This document shows, piece by piece, positions 1 to 6,019 of a stretch of DNA of 7,023 bases. This DNA comes from Pseudomonadota bacterium (GTDB lineage Bacteria; Pseudomonadota; Gammaproteobacteria; Acidiferrobacterales; Sulfurifustaceae), in NCBI GenBank assembly GCA_020354085.1, contig CP070641.1, forward strand, positions 432,695 to 439,717. The letters are read 5' to 3'. The translations under genes were made by a program, and so were the position numbers. The notes beneath the pieces are model-generated. The model made no database searches. It worked only from the letters and a program-made list of their open reading frames with translations, and was not told the DNA's origin. Within the stretch, counting starts at the first letter, position 1. The number at the start of each line of letters is the position of its first letter.

Positions 1-193
1 GCGTGACTACCGGGCGGTGTCCGGGGAAGCGTACGTAGGCAAGCAGGAAGGCGAGCAACAGCGCCACCGGGCTCGCGATCAAGATGGCGGTGAGCGAGAC
101 GCGAAACGAAACGCCAACAATGTTCCATAGTTCCGCATCGCCTGACAGCAGCAACACGAAGGCGTAGCGGCTAGCCTCGCCGATGCTGTCCAT
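1..193 (-). CDS. tupB: Tungstate ABC transporter permease TupB, N-terminal part (runs off left edge)
   Basis: Only the first 64 codons are present; the rest lies beyond position 1. Reading the minus strand from the ATG at 193 gives MDSIGEASRYAFVLLLSGD, then a polar stretch, then a long hydrophobic segment at about residues 28-54 (LTAILIASPVALLLAFLLAY). This is the usual start of a binding-protein-dependent transport permease that forms the membrane channel for an oxyanion. It begins 4 bp after the tupA stop. No clear Shine-Dalgarno sequence precedes the ATG, so its translation is probably coupled to tupA. The family call rests mainly on position after tupA and on the short, polar N-terminus typical of TupB-like permeases. 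A general sulfate/molybdate-type permease cannot be excluded from this fragment. An ATPase gene (tupC) would be expected further left. Confidence 0.8.
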   Translation of the reverse strand, partial: MDSIGEASRYAFVLLLSGDAELWNIVGVSFRVSLTAILIASPVALLLAFLLAYVRFPGHRPVVT

Positions 194-197
194 GGGA

Positions 198-1040
198 TCA
201 AGGCGGCGCTTGGCGCGCCTGCTGTGCCATGGGAAAGAACAGACTGTTGCCGTTCACTTGGTACGCACTGATGCGATCCTGGCCGGCGCGCGAGGTCAGC
301 CATTCGATAAACGCCAAAGCGCCGCGGTAGTTGGCGTCCGGAAAGCGCGCGGGATTAACGGCGATGACGCCGTAGGGATTGAATAGACGTGTGTCGCCTT
401 GTACAAGCACCGAAAGGTCAAGCCGCTTGCGAAGAAATTGCCAGGTGCCGCGATCCGTAAGCACATAGGCCTGAAGCTCGTCGGCCATCTGCAATGCCTG
501 TTCCATGCCTTGGCCGATCGAATGGTACCAGCGCCCCTTCGGCTGCTGGCCGGCGGTTTGCCACAACGCTTGTTCCTTTCGATGGGTGCCCGATTCGTCG
601 CCACGCGAGATGAACGGGGCGCCGCGCTCGGCGATGCGTGCCAGTGCCAGCGAGGCATCGGCCATGCCGACGATGCCGGCTGGGTCGCTCGCTGGCCCCA
701 GTATCACGAAGTCGTTGTACATCACGTCGCGACGCTCCACTCCGTATCCGGCGGCGACGAATTTCTCCTCGTCGGCACGCGCGTGCACCAGGACGATGTC
801 AACGTCTCCGTCGCGCCCCATGCGTAGCGCACGGCCCGTGCCCACGGCAATCACATGTACGCGATAGCCGGTTTCCGCTTCGAACGTCGGCAAGATCTCG
901 CGCAACAGGCCAGAGTTTTCCGTACTGGTGGTAGTGGCCAAGCGCAAGATTGGTTTCTCGGCCGCGCGCAACACTGGCGCCGCCAACACCATGGCGAGTA
1001 CGGTTATTGACCATACGACGCGCAAATGCACCGCGCGCAT
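198..1040 (-). CDS. tupA: Tungstate ABC transporter substrate-binding protein TupA
   Basis: This 280-residue periplasmic protein captures an oxyanion, most likely tungstate, and hands it to the TupB permease. Residues 1-27 are a signal peptide: basic start, hydrophobic core VVWSITVLAMVLAAPVL, likely cleavage near LRA-AEKP. The mature part opens with LRLATTTSTENSGLL (residues 32-46), the TTTS signature of TupA-type binding proteins. It is followed by MYNDFVILGP (107-116), SRGDESGTHRKE (145-156), LTDRGTW (194-200) and NPYGVI (221-226), all typical of the family. Length is as expected. I chose the ATG at 1040 rather than an in-frame TTG at 1079. The ATG has a good ribosome site and a signal peptide directly behind it, while the TTG forms part of the -12 element of the sigma-54 promoter and so lies upstream of the expected transcript start. 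TupA is known for selective tungstate binding; molybdate or mixed specificity cannot be ruled out by reading. Confidence 0.92.
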   Translation of the reverse strand: MRAVHLRVVWSITVLAMVLAAPVLRAAEKPILRLATTTSTENSGLLREILPTFEAETGYRVHVIAVGTGRALRMGRDGDVDIVLVHARADEEKFVAAGYGVERRDVMYNDFVILGPASDPAGIVGMADASLALARIAERGAPFISRGDESGTHRKEQALWQTAGQQPKGRWYHSIGQGMEQALQMADELQAYVLTDRGTWQFLRKRLDLSVLVQGDTRLFNPYGVIAVNPARFPDANYRGALAFIEWLTSRAGQDRISAYQVNGNSLFFPMAQQARQAPP

Positions 1041-1046
1041 CTCTAT

Positions 1047-1051
1047 CCCTC
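1047..1051 (-). promoter_or_regulatory. Ribosome binding site of tupA
   Basis: GAGGG on the minus strand, 6 bases before the ATG at 1040. It decides the tupA start in favour of 1040, since the upstream TTG at 1079 has only GGAG directly abutting it. Confidence 0.7.
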
Positions 1052-1073
1052 GTGTGGCGTCGTTACTCGCCGA

Positions 1074-1091
1074 CTGCAACTCCGGTGCCAG
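1074..1091 (-). promoter_or_regulatory. Sigma-54 (RpoN) -24/-12 promoter of tupAB
   Basis: The minus strand reads CTGGCACCGGAGTTGCAG from 1091 to 1074. This matches the classical sigma-54 consensus TGGCAC-N5-TTGCA in every defined position, with the invariant GG (1089-1088) and GC (1077-1076) separated by exactly 10 bases. The expected transcript start is about 12 bases further on, near 1064, giving a leader of roughly 24 bases that contains the ribosome site and then the ATG at 1040. Sigma-54 promoters are silent until an AAA+ activator bound upstream hydrolyses ATP, and a gene for just such an activator starts on the other side of this region. The match is seen in the sequence; actual use is inferred. 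Confidence 0.85.
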
Positions 1092-1144
1092 TAGATTCTG
1101 CGGAAATTCTTAGGTGTATTTTCGGAATGCGGCATTAGGGTTCG

Positions 1145-1166
1145 TTGACACCCGGGTCAAATTGAC
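1145..1166. promoter_or_regulatory. Candidate activator site 1: clustered TTGAC/GTCAA half-sites
   Basis: Three copies of one 5-base half-site lie together: TTGAC (1145-1149), GTCAA (1156-1160) and TTGAC (1162-1166). They form one inverted repeat with a 6-base spacer and an overlapping one, GTCAA-A-TTGAC. The first dyad is centred about 88 bases upstream of the predicted tupA transcript start, inside the usual enhancer range for NtrC-class activators. The role as an operator is inferred from symmetry and position only. Confidence 0.45.
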
Positions 1167-1183
1167 GCATCGTGCCTCACCCG

Positions 1184-1200
1184 TGTGTCGAAATGACACA
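1184..1200. promoter_or_regulatory. Candidate activator site 2: perfect inverted repeat TGTGTC-N5-GACACA
   Basis: TGTGTCGAAATGACACA is a perfect dyad with 6-base arms and a 5-base centre. Its centre (1192) lies about 128 bases upstream of the predicted tupA start and about 40 bases, close to four helical turns, from the dyad at 1145-1160. Both sites share the string TGACAC (1146-1151 and 1194-1199). A pair of dyads at such distances is the normal layout for a dimeric enhancer-binding protein with a Fis-type HTH. It could also serve autoregulation of the plus-strand operon. Binding by the neighbouring regulator is inferred. Confidence 0.5.
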
Positions 1201-1212
1201 TGGGATCGTGGG

Positions 1213-1242
1213 TTGAAAGCCCCGGCTCTTTGCAGACATATG
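1213..1242 (+). promoter_or_regulatory. Weak candidate sigma-70 promoter for the regulator operon
   Basis: TTGAAA (1213-1218) is followed 18 bases later by CATATG (1237-1242), a poor -10 match. This is the best placed hexamer pair I find between the dyads and the regulator gene, and it would leave a leader of about 80 bases. A TATAAC at 1301-1306 is a better -10 on its own, but it has no -35 partner and lies too close to the ribosome site. The remaining region 1243-1311 holds only a GC-rich imperfect inverted repeat, CGCACG (1243-1248) with CGTGCG (1260-1265), that may be chance. Confidence 0.2.
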
Positions 1243-1311
1243 CGCACGGTATCCGGGCGCGTGCGGCGAACAGACCGACACGCCAAGAACAGTCGTTCGG
1301 TATAACCAGTC

Positions 1312-1320
1312 AGGAGGAGG
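1312..1320 (+). promoter_or_regulatory. Strong ribosome binding site of the response regulator gene
   Basis: AGGAGGAGG lies 7 bases before the ATG at 1328. This near-ideal anti-16S match supports that start for the response regulator. Confidence 0.8.
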
Positions 1321-1327
1321 CAGCGCC

Positions 1328-2737
1328 ATGAGCAATGTGGCGAGCGCTAAATCCGTCGATGACGTTCGTGATTCCCGCGTCGACGCGCAACGGAAGCGCT
1401 GCAGTGCAGTTTTGATCGTGGACGATGAACCGGGCGTGCGCAATTTTCTGCAGCGCGCGCTCGCCAAAGAGTATGGCCTGGTCGAGGCGGTCGATTGCGT
1501 CGACGCCGCCGAGGAGTTGCGGCGGCGCTGTCGCTTCGATGTCCTCGTGGTCGATATCAGCCTGCCGGGTTGTTCGGGGCTCGATTGGATCAACCGTTTG
1601 CGGGCCGCCGGCGACGATACCGCGACGATCTTCGTCACCGCCTACGCGGATCTCAACGCGACCATCGGCGCGTTGCGAGTCGGGGCCGCGGATTTCATCT
1701 TGAAACCGTTTCGCATCGAGCAATTGACGCGCGCCGTGGAGCGCTGTCTGGCGACCGGTCGTGCGCGCAATGGCGGGAGCGAAGGCGCGTTACTGCACCA
1801 ACCAGGCGGGCACGAGATCATCGGCCAATCGGCGGCGATGCAGGAGGTCGATCGCATCATCCAGCGTGTCGCGCCGACACCGAGCACGGTTCTGATCGAG
1901 GGTGAAACCGGCACGGGTAAAGAGTTAGTGGCGGCGGCGTTGCATCAGTTCAGTGGTCGGCGTGGGCCGTTCGTCGCGCTCAACTGTGTGGCGATCGCGC
2001 CGGAACTCTTCGAAAGCGAGCTGTTCGGCCACATCAAGGGGGCGTTCACCGGCGCGCACCAGGCGCGCGAAGGACTGTTCAGCGCGGCACGCGGCGGGAC
2101 CTTGTTCCTCGACGAGATCTCCGAGATGCCGTTGGCGATGCAGGCCAAGCTATTACGCGCGCTCGAAAGCCGGCGCGTGCGTCCAGTTGGGGCGGATCGC
2201 GAGCTACCGATCGACGTACGCCTCGTCACCGCTACCAACCGCGATTTGGCGAAGGTGGTGCATGCCAACGAGTTTCGCGAGGATCTTTACTTTCGTTTGA
2301 ACGTGGTGCGGCTGCGCATGCCAGCGCTGCGCGAGCGGCTCGAAGATTTGCCTCCGCTCGTCGACTATTTCAGCCGTACGCTGTCGGCGGAGCTTGATGT
2401 TGCACCCTATGCATTCAGCGGCGATGAACTCTCGCGTCTGGCGGACTACGCCTGGCCCGGCAATGTGCGTGAGCTCAAGAACGTGATCGAGCGCACCCTG
2501 CTGTTGGGGCGGCCGCCGTGGGACGCATTGGGTGGCGACAGTGAAAAGGCGGTGGCAGTAACTGCCGGCGGTCCGCCGGTCGAGTGGACGCTCGATCAGG
2601 TGGAGAAACACCATACCCTGCGCGTACTCGACGCCGCGCACGGCAACAAGTCCGAGGCGGCACGGCGTCTCGGCATCTCGCGCAAGACGCTCGAGCGCAA
2701 GCTGTCAGCCTGGCCGGAGACCGCGCGGCCGGAGTAG
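1328..2737 (+). CDS. Sigma-54-dependent response regulator, NtrC class
   Basis: This 469-residue cytoplasmic transcription activator has the three NtrC-class domains. The receiver domain (about residues 26-143) has the acidic pair D32/D33, phospho-acceptor D76 in VLVVDISLP, switch T104 and K126 in LKPF. The AAA+ domain (about 163-395) has Walker A GETGTGKE (192-199), the sigma-54 contact loop GAFTGA (238-243), Walker B LFLDE with D262/E263, the arginine-finger region FREDLYFRL (316-324) and sensor II WPGNVREL (376-383). The Fis-type DNA-binding HTH is at 424-460 (GNKSEAARRLGISRKTLERKL). All catalytic residues are intact, so it should be a working enhancer-binding protein. It begins the operon with the histidine kinase 35 bp downstream, and is divergent from tupA, whose promoter is of the sigma-54 type. 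The domain call is certain. The target (tupAB) is inferred from arrangement, and no specific gene name can be assigned. Confidence 0.96.
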   Translation: MSNVASAKSVDDVRDSRVDAQRKRCSAVLIVDDEPGVRNFLQRALAKEYGLVEAVDCVDAAEELRRRCRFDVLVVDISLPGCSGLDWINRLRAAGDDTATIFVTAYADLNATIGALRVGAADFILKPFRIEQLTRAVERCLATGRARNGGSEGALLHQPGGHEIIGQSAAMQEVDRIIQRVAPTPSTVLIEGETGTGKELVAAALHQFSGRRGPFVALNCVAIAPELFESELFGHIKGAFTGAHQAREGLFSAARGGTLFLDEISEMPLAMQAKLLRALESRRVRPVGADRELPIDVRLVTATNRDLAKVVHANEFREDLYFRLNVVRLRMPALRERLEDLPPLVDYFSRTLSAELDVAPYAFSGDELSRLADYAWPGNVRELKNVIERTLLLGRPPWDALGGDSEKAVAVTAGGPPVEWTLDQVEKHHTLRVLDAAHGNKSEAARRLGISRKTLERKLSAWPETARPE

Positions 2738-2760
2738 GCGGGCGCACGGCACCACCAGAC

Positions 2761-2764
2761 GGAG
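2761..2764 (+). promoter_or_regulatory. Ribosome binding site supporting a GTG start of the kinase
   Basis: GGAG (inside GACGGAGA) lies 8 bases before the GTG at 2773. It is the only good start signal between the regulator stop (2737) and the first membrane segment of the kinase. Confidence 0.6.
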
Positions 2765-2772
2765 ACGCACCC

Positions 2773-4836
2773 GTGTGGCAGGCCCTGCAACAGCGTTACC
2801 GGTCGGCACTGCGTTACAAACTGCTGGTGTTGGTGCTTTTGCCGCTGTTGTTGGCGATGGCCGCATCACTCGCCTATACGCTTTACTGGCTCAACAATTA
2901 CACGCTGGAGACCCTGCACTTCACCGTGCGTCATGATTTGGCGCTTGCGCGCCGCGCGATGCACGCCGTGCAAGAGGAGTATCAATCCGAGCTGCGCCGT
3001 CTGGCGGAGTCTGTCGAGTTTCGGGCCGTGCTGCAGCGCGCCGACGCCGCCGGCATCGAGCGGCTGGTGCGGCGGACGCGCGAGACCAAAGGTTTCGTGT
3101 TCTTGCACGTCACGGGTGTGGCGGGCGACTGGCTGTTTGAAGCGGGCGGCGGGCACAAACGCAGCAGCAAGCCGAGCCCGCTGACCGATCGCGGCGCCCG
3201 CGGAATTGCTGGCGCTGCACTCGAAGTCTTTCGCGCGGAGGATCTGCTGCGCGAGAGCCCGGTGCTGGCGAAGCACGCCCTGTCGCCCCAGGGCGGCGAG
3301 GCGGCGGAGACGGAGCCGGGCGCTTTGATGTTGCGCTTCGTGCAGCCGATCCATGACGCGCAAGGTCGTGTGACCATGGCCTTGGATGGCGCGGTGATGC
3401 TCAATCACAATCGCACGCTGCTCGACGCGATTCGCCAGCACGTGTTTGGCGCTGGTGCCCGCCACGCCGGATCGGTTCCGGTCGTGTCGCTGGTGCTGGA
3501 AAACAAGCGCATCGCGGCCGCAACATCCGAAATCGGCGACCTCGATTTCGGGGCGGTATCCGCTGCCGTGCGTCCGGCACCGGGCGCAGACTCCTGGGTC
3601 GGGCGTGATCAGCTCGAACATGCCACCTTGATTTCGGCCTACGGTCCGCTGTACGACGTCGATGGCCAACGCATTGGATTACTACATGTCGCGTTCGCCG
3701 AGCAACCCTTCCTGGAGGCGCGCTGGAAGGCGGCGGCCTGGCTGCTGGCCTTGTTCTTGTTCGCCACTGGTTTGGCCGCGTGGATCGCCGTGCGCGGCGT
3801 ACGGACAGTGTTCAAGCCGATCGAGCGCATGACCGCCGTGGTGCGCGCCACCGCCGACGGCGCAGACCGCCGCATTGGCAAGATTGATTCGCAAGACGAG
3901 ATCGGCGAGCTGGCGCGCCAGTTCGACGCCATGCTCGATCATTTGCAGGAACATCATCGCGAGATTGAGCAGGCGGCAACCGTGCTGGAGCGTAAGGTCG
4001 CGGCGCGTACCCAGCAGCTCGCCAAGAAAAATGTGAAGCTTCAGGAGACCGTCGAGCTGCTCGAACGCACGCGCGAACAGCTGATCCTCGCGGAGAAACT
4101 ATCGGCGCTTGGGCAAATGGCAGCCGGCATTGCGCATGAAATCAATAATCCGGCCGCGGTGATCCTGGGTAATCTTGAGCTGTTGGCGGCCGAACTCGGT
4201 GAGGCGGCGCGGCCGGTGGGGCATGAGATCGACCTCATCGCGCAACAGGTCGAGCGCATACGTCATATTGTCACCGGTCTGCTTCAGTTCGCGCGCGCGG
4301 GCCCTGCCGACGGCAGCGTCGAAGAGGTCGACGCCAACCGACTGGTGAAAGAAGTACTGCCGTTGGTCGAGTATGGTCTTCGCCCGCGCGGCATTCACGT
4401 CGCGACCGCGCTCACGGCGCAACGGATCGTGACCTGCAATCTGTTCGATTTGCAGCAAGTGCTGATCAACCTCATTGTCAACGCGGGCAATGCGGTGGCC
4501 GACGGCGGACACATCGACGTGCGCACGCGCGACGCGGAAGAGGGCGGTGTCGTGATCGAGGTGCAAGACGATGGCGCCGGGATACCGGAGGACCAACTCC
4601 AGAAGATCTTCGATCCGTTCTTCACCCGCAATCCGCAGCGTGGCGTCGGGCTGGGATTGTCGGTGAGCTACGGTTTGGTGCGCCGCCACGGTGGGCGCAT
4701 CACGGTGGCATCGCGCGTGGGCGTCGGCACCACCTTCGAAGTCTGGCTACCGGAACGTGCGACCCATCAACCCGCGATCGACAAGAAACAGAATCTCACC
4801 ATACAGGAGATGAGCTATGACGACCACTTCGCTTGA
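2773..4836 (+). CDS. Membrane sensor histidine kinase with large periplasmic domain
   Basis: This 687-residue inner-membrane kinase is the likely partner of the response regulator just upstream. In order it has a short cytoplasmic start, TM1 (about 16-38), a periplasmic region of about 280 residues (39-318), TM2 (about 320-342), HAMP (about 340-395), a coiled-coil linker (395-440), HisKA with phospho-acceptor H455 in AGIAHEINNP, and HATPase. In the HATPase domain the N box is VLINLIVNAGNA (N570), G1 is DDGAGIP (599-605), the F box is FDPFFTR (613-619) and G2 is GVGLGLS (624-630). The HEINNP style fits kinases that pair with NtrC-class regulators. The periplasmic region has the size and placement of a double-Cache sensor, but I cannot name its ligand. 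The reading frame is open back to 2584 inside the regulator gene; I chose GTG 2773 because of its ribosome site and the TM1 position. The C-terminal tail (about 665-687) overlaps the next gene by 20 bases. Confidence 0.93.
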   Translation: MWQALQQRYRSALRYKLLVLVLLPLLLAMAASLAYTLYWLNNYTLETLHFTVRHDLALARRAMHAVQEEYQSELRRLAESVEFRAVLQRADAAGIERLVRRTRETKGFVFLHVTGVAGDWLFEAGGGHKRSSKPSPLTDRGARGIAGAALEVFRAEDLLRESPVLAKHALSPQGGEAAETEPGALMLRFVQPIHDAQGRVTMALDGAVMLNHNRTLLDAIRQHVFGAGARHAGSVPVVSLVLENKRIAAATSEIGDLDFGAVSAAVRPAPGADSWVGRDQLEHATLISAYGPLYDVDGQRIGLLHVAFAEQPFLEARWKAAAWLLALFLFATGLAAWIAVRGVRTVFKPIERMTAVVRATADGADRRIGKIDSQDEIGELARQFDAMLDHLQEHHREIEQAATVLERKVAARTQQLAKKNVKLQETVELLERTREQLILAEKLSALGQMAAGIAHEINNPAAVILGNLELLAAELGEAARPVGHEIDLIAQQVERIRHIVTGLLQFARAGPADGSVEEVDANRLVKEVLPLVEYGLRPRGIHVATALTAQRIVTCNLFDLQQVLINLIVNAGNAVADGGHIDVRTRDAEEGGVVIEVQDDGAGIPEDQLQKIFDPFFTRNPQRGVGLGLSVSYGLVRRHGGRITVASRVGVGTTFEVWLPERATHQPAIDKKQNLTIQEMSYDDHFA
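4805..4809 (+). promoter_or_regulatory. Ribosome binding site of the 74-residue protein, inside the kinase gene
   Basis: AGGAG lies 7 bases before the ATG at 4817 and within the last codons of the kinase. It supports independent or coupled translation of the small gene. Confidence 0.7.
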
Positions 4837-5041
4837 CGAAGAAACACTGAACGTGGAGATCCGCAAGTTTCTCAAGAAGGTCGGTATCACCTCGCAGCGC
4901 GAGATCGAGCGCGCGGTACGCGGGGCCATTGACGCCGGCCGCATCAAGGGCAACGAGACGTTGAAAGCGCAGATGACACTGACAATCGAGGGGCTCCAGC
5001 TCTCGCATCGCATCGACGGCGAAATCGCCCTCGGCGGATGA
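4817..5041 (+). CDS. Small conserved protein, DUF6494-like (74 residues)
   Basis: A small soluble protein with no signal peptide, membrane segment or cysteine. The N-terminal two thirds is charged and helical: NVEIRKFLKKVGITSQREIE (12-31), then RAVRGAIDAGRIKGNE. The end, QMTLTIEGLQLSHRIDGEIAL, reads as beta strands. The pattern RKFLKKVGITSQREIE...AGRIKGNE resembles, from memory, the DUF6494 family of short proteobacterial proteins of unknown function; I could not check this. It starts within the last 20 bases of the kinase gene with its own ribosome site, so it is very likely co-translated with the kinase and regulator. This invites a role as partner or modulator of the two-component system, but the sequence shows no mechanism. 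It ends 6 bp from the convergent HTH-PBP gene, with no room for a separate terminator. Confidence 0.85.
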   Translation: MTTTSLDEETLNVEIRKFLKKVGITSQREIERAVRGAIDAGRIKGNETLKAQMTLTIEGLQLSHRIDGEIALGG

Positions 5042-5047
5042 CGGTGC

Positions 5048-6019
5048 TCACCCGCTCCAGATTACCTTGCCGGCATCGCTGAAGTCGTAGCCGCCCAGGA
5101 GCTGGGCCCAGCGCTGGCATTCGGTGCCGCGCAGCTGCTCGATCAGCTTGCGAAACAGGGTACGGAAGTAGACGCCGCGCATCAGTACCAAATCGAACGC
5201 CTCCCAGCCGATCGGGAAGAACTCCAGACCGAATTCGGTCGCAGCCGCGCGCGCTCCGGGGGCAACATCGGCCTGGCCGGTCGCAACCAGGGCGGCGGCT
5301 TCGCGCTCGGAATAGGCGCGCGCGCTGACGCGGAGGCTAGCCGGATCGACACCGTGATGGGCGAGCGCTTCGCGCAGGAATCGTTGCGAGCCGGCGCCCT
5401 CCTGGCGCATCGCCCAGCGTACGCCTTCGGCGAAGAGCGGCGCTGGATCCTGCCCCGCGGGACGTAGGCCAGGCCCCAGAATCAAACCCTGCTCACGGTA
5501 GAAGGCGCGCTCCATTACCCAATCGCGTTGTTGCGGGTAGGGGCGAATCACGGCCAGGTGCCGTTGCTGACTTTCCGCCGCCGGTCCCCAATGGATCGCG
5601 CACACATCCGCGCGCCGGCGCGCGAGCAGGGACAAGCCGAGCTGCGTACCGGTGCTGTTGTAGCTGACGAGCCCATGGGCCTGAATCTCGTTGGCAAGCT
5701 GCATGATGGCGCGATAGAGCAGCGGGTCGTCGCTACCGGCGACGATCAGCCGATCGGTGAGTACGCCACCGTGCGCCGATTCCATGATCCATTGATCGAT
5801 GAGATCGCGCGGGAACAGCCACTTGCCCGTCACCTTGGTGGCGGGCAAAGCGCCTTCGGCCGCGAGCGCGTAGACCTTCTTCTCGTGGATATCGAGATAC
5901 TCGGCGACCTGTTTGACGCTCAAGAAGCGCGCCGCGGCACTCGCCGGTTCGGTATGCGGCGCGCGCGCGGAATCATTGGGCGTCGCGACGGTATCGTAAT
6001 CGAGCGCGCGCGAGTTCAT
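5048..6019 (-). CDS. HTH (MerR/excisionase-type) protein fused to molybdate/tungstate-type PBP-like domain
   Basis: This 323-residue protein is probably a cytoplasmic DNA-binding sensor, as it has no signal peptide. After a loose N-terminal tail comes an excisionase-family HTH at about 31-80: FLSVKQVAEYLDIHEKKVYA, then LPATKVTGKWLFPRDLIDQWI. The rest (about 88-310) resembles the PBP-like domain of COG1910, related to periplasmic molybdate-binding proteins. Supporting stretches are the GTQLGLSLLARRRADVCAIH region (124-143), AGSQRFLREAL (209-219, in place of the usual GSGTR) and TGQADVAPGARAAATEFGLE (247-266). Such fusions are usually found near Mo/W uptake or cofactor genes. The start ATG at 6019 overlaps the fdhD stop in ATGA, so the two are translationally coupled. 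The frame is open to 6376, but that extension lies within fdhD and is low-complexity arginine-rich shadow. Repressor or activator of uptake, or of formate dehydrogenase genes, are both possible; the ligand is inferred from family. Confidence 0.88.
   Translation of the reverse strand: MNSRALDYDTVATPNDSARAPHTEPASAAARFLSVKQVAEYLDIHEKKVYALAAEGALPATKVTGKWLFPRDLIDQWIMESAHGGVLTDRLIVAGSDDPLLYRAIMQLANEIQAHGLVSYNSTGTQLGLSLLARRRADVCAIHWGPAAESQQRHLAVIRPYPQQRDWVMERAFYREQGLILGPGLRPAGQDPAPLFAEGVRWAMRQEGAGSQRFLREALAHHGVDPASLRVSARAYSEREAAALVATGQADVAPGARAAATEFGLEFFPIGWEAFDLVLMRGVYFRTLFRKLIEQLRGTECQRWAQLLGGYDFSDAGKVIWSG

Noticed and set aside
399..827. Plus-strand open frame opposite tupA
   Set aside because: It is antisense to a well-supported binding protein, with no family pattern or ribosome site.
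1145..1190. Sigma-70 promoter using TTGACA at 1145 or TTGACG at 1162
   Set aside because: No acceptable -10 hexamer occurs at 16-18 bases on the plus strand; the motif is better explained as part of the dyad.
1213..1240. Second sigma-54 promoter facing the regulator gene (TTGCA at 1230-1234)
   Set aside because: The required GG at 10 bases before the GC is absent.
1041..1327. ModE-type operator in the divergent region
   Set aside because: No TATATA-type half-sites of the ModE consensus are present.
2584..2772. N-terminal extension of the kinase frame into the response regulator gene, or a regulator-kinase fusion
   Set aside because: The regulator keeps its full Fis-type HTH to 2737 in its own frame, the extension has no domain character, and GTG 2773 has a ribosome site just before TM1.
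2866..3669. Long minus-strand open frame opposite the kinase
   Set aside because: It is rich in R, H, Q and A with no domain pattern and lies opposite an intact kinase; a GC-driven shadow.
5030..5080. Bidirectional terminator between the convergent operons
   Set aside because: The gap is only 6 bp and I see no GC-rich hairpin with a T run on either strand at the junction.
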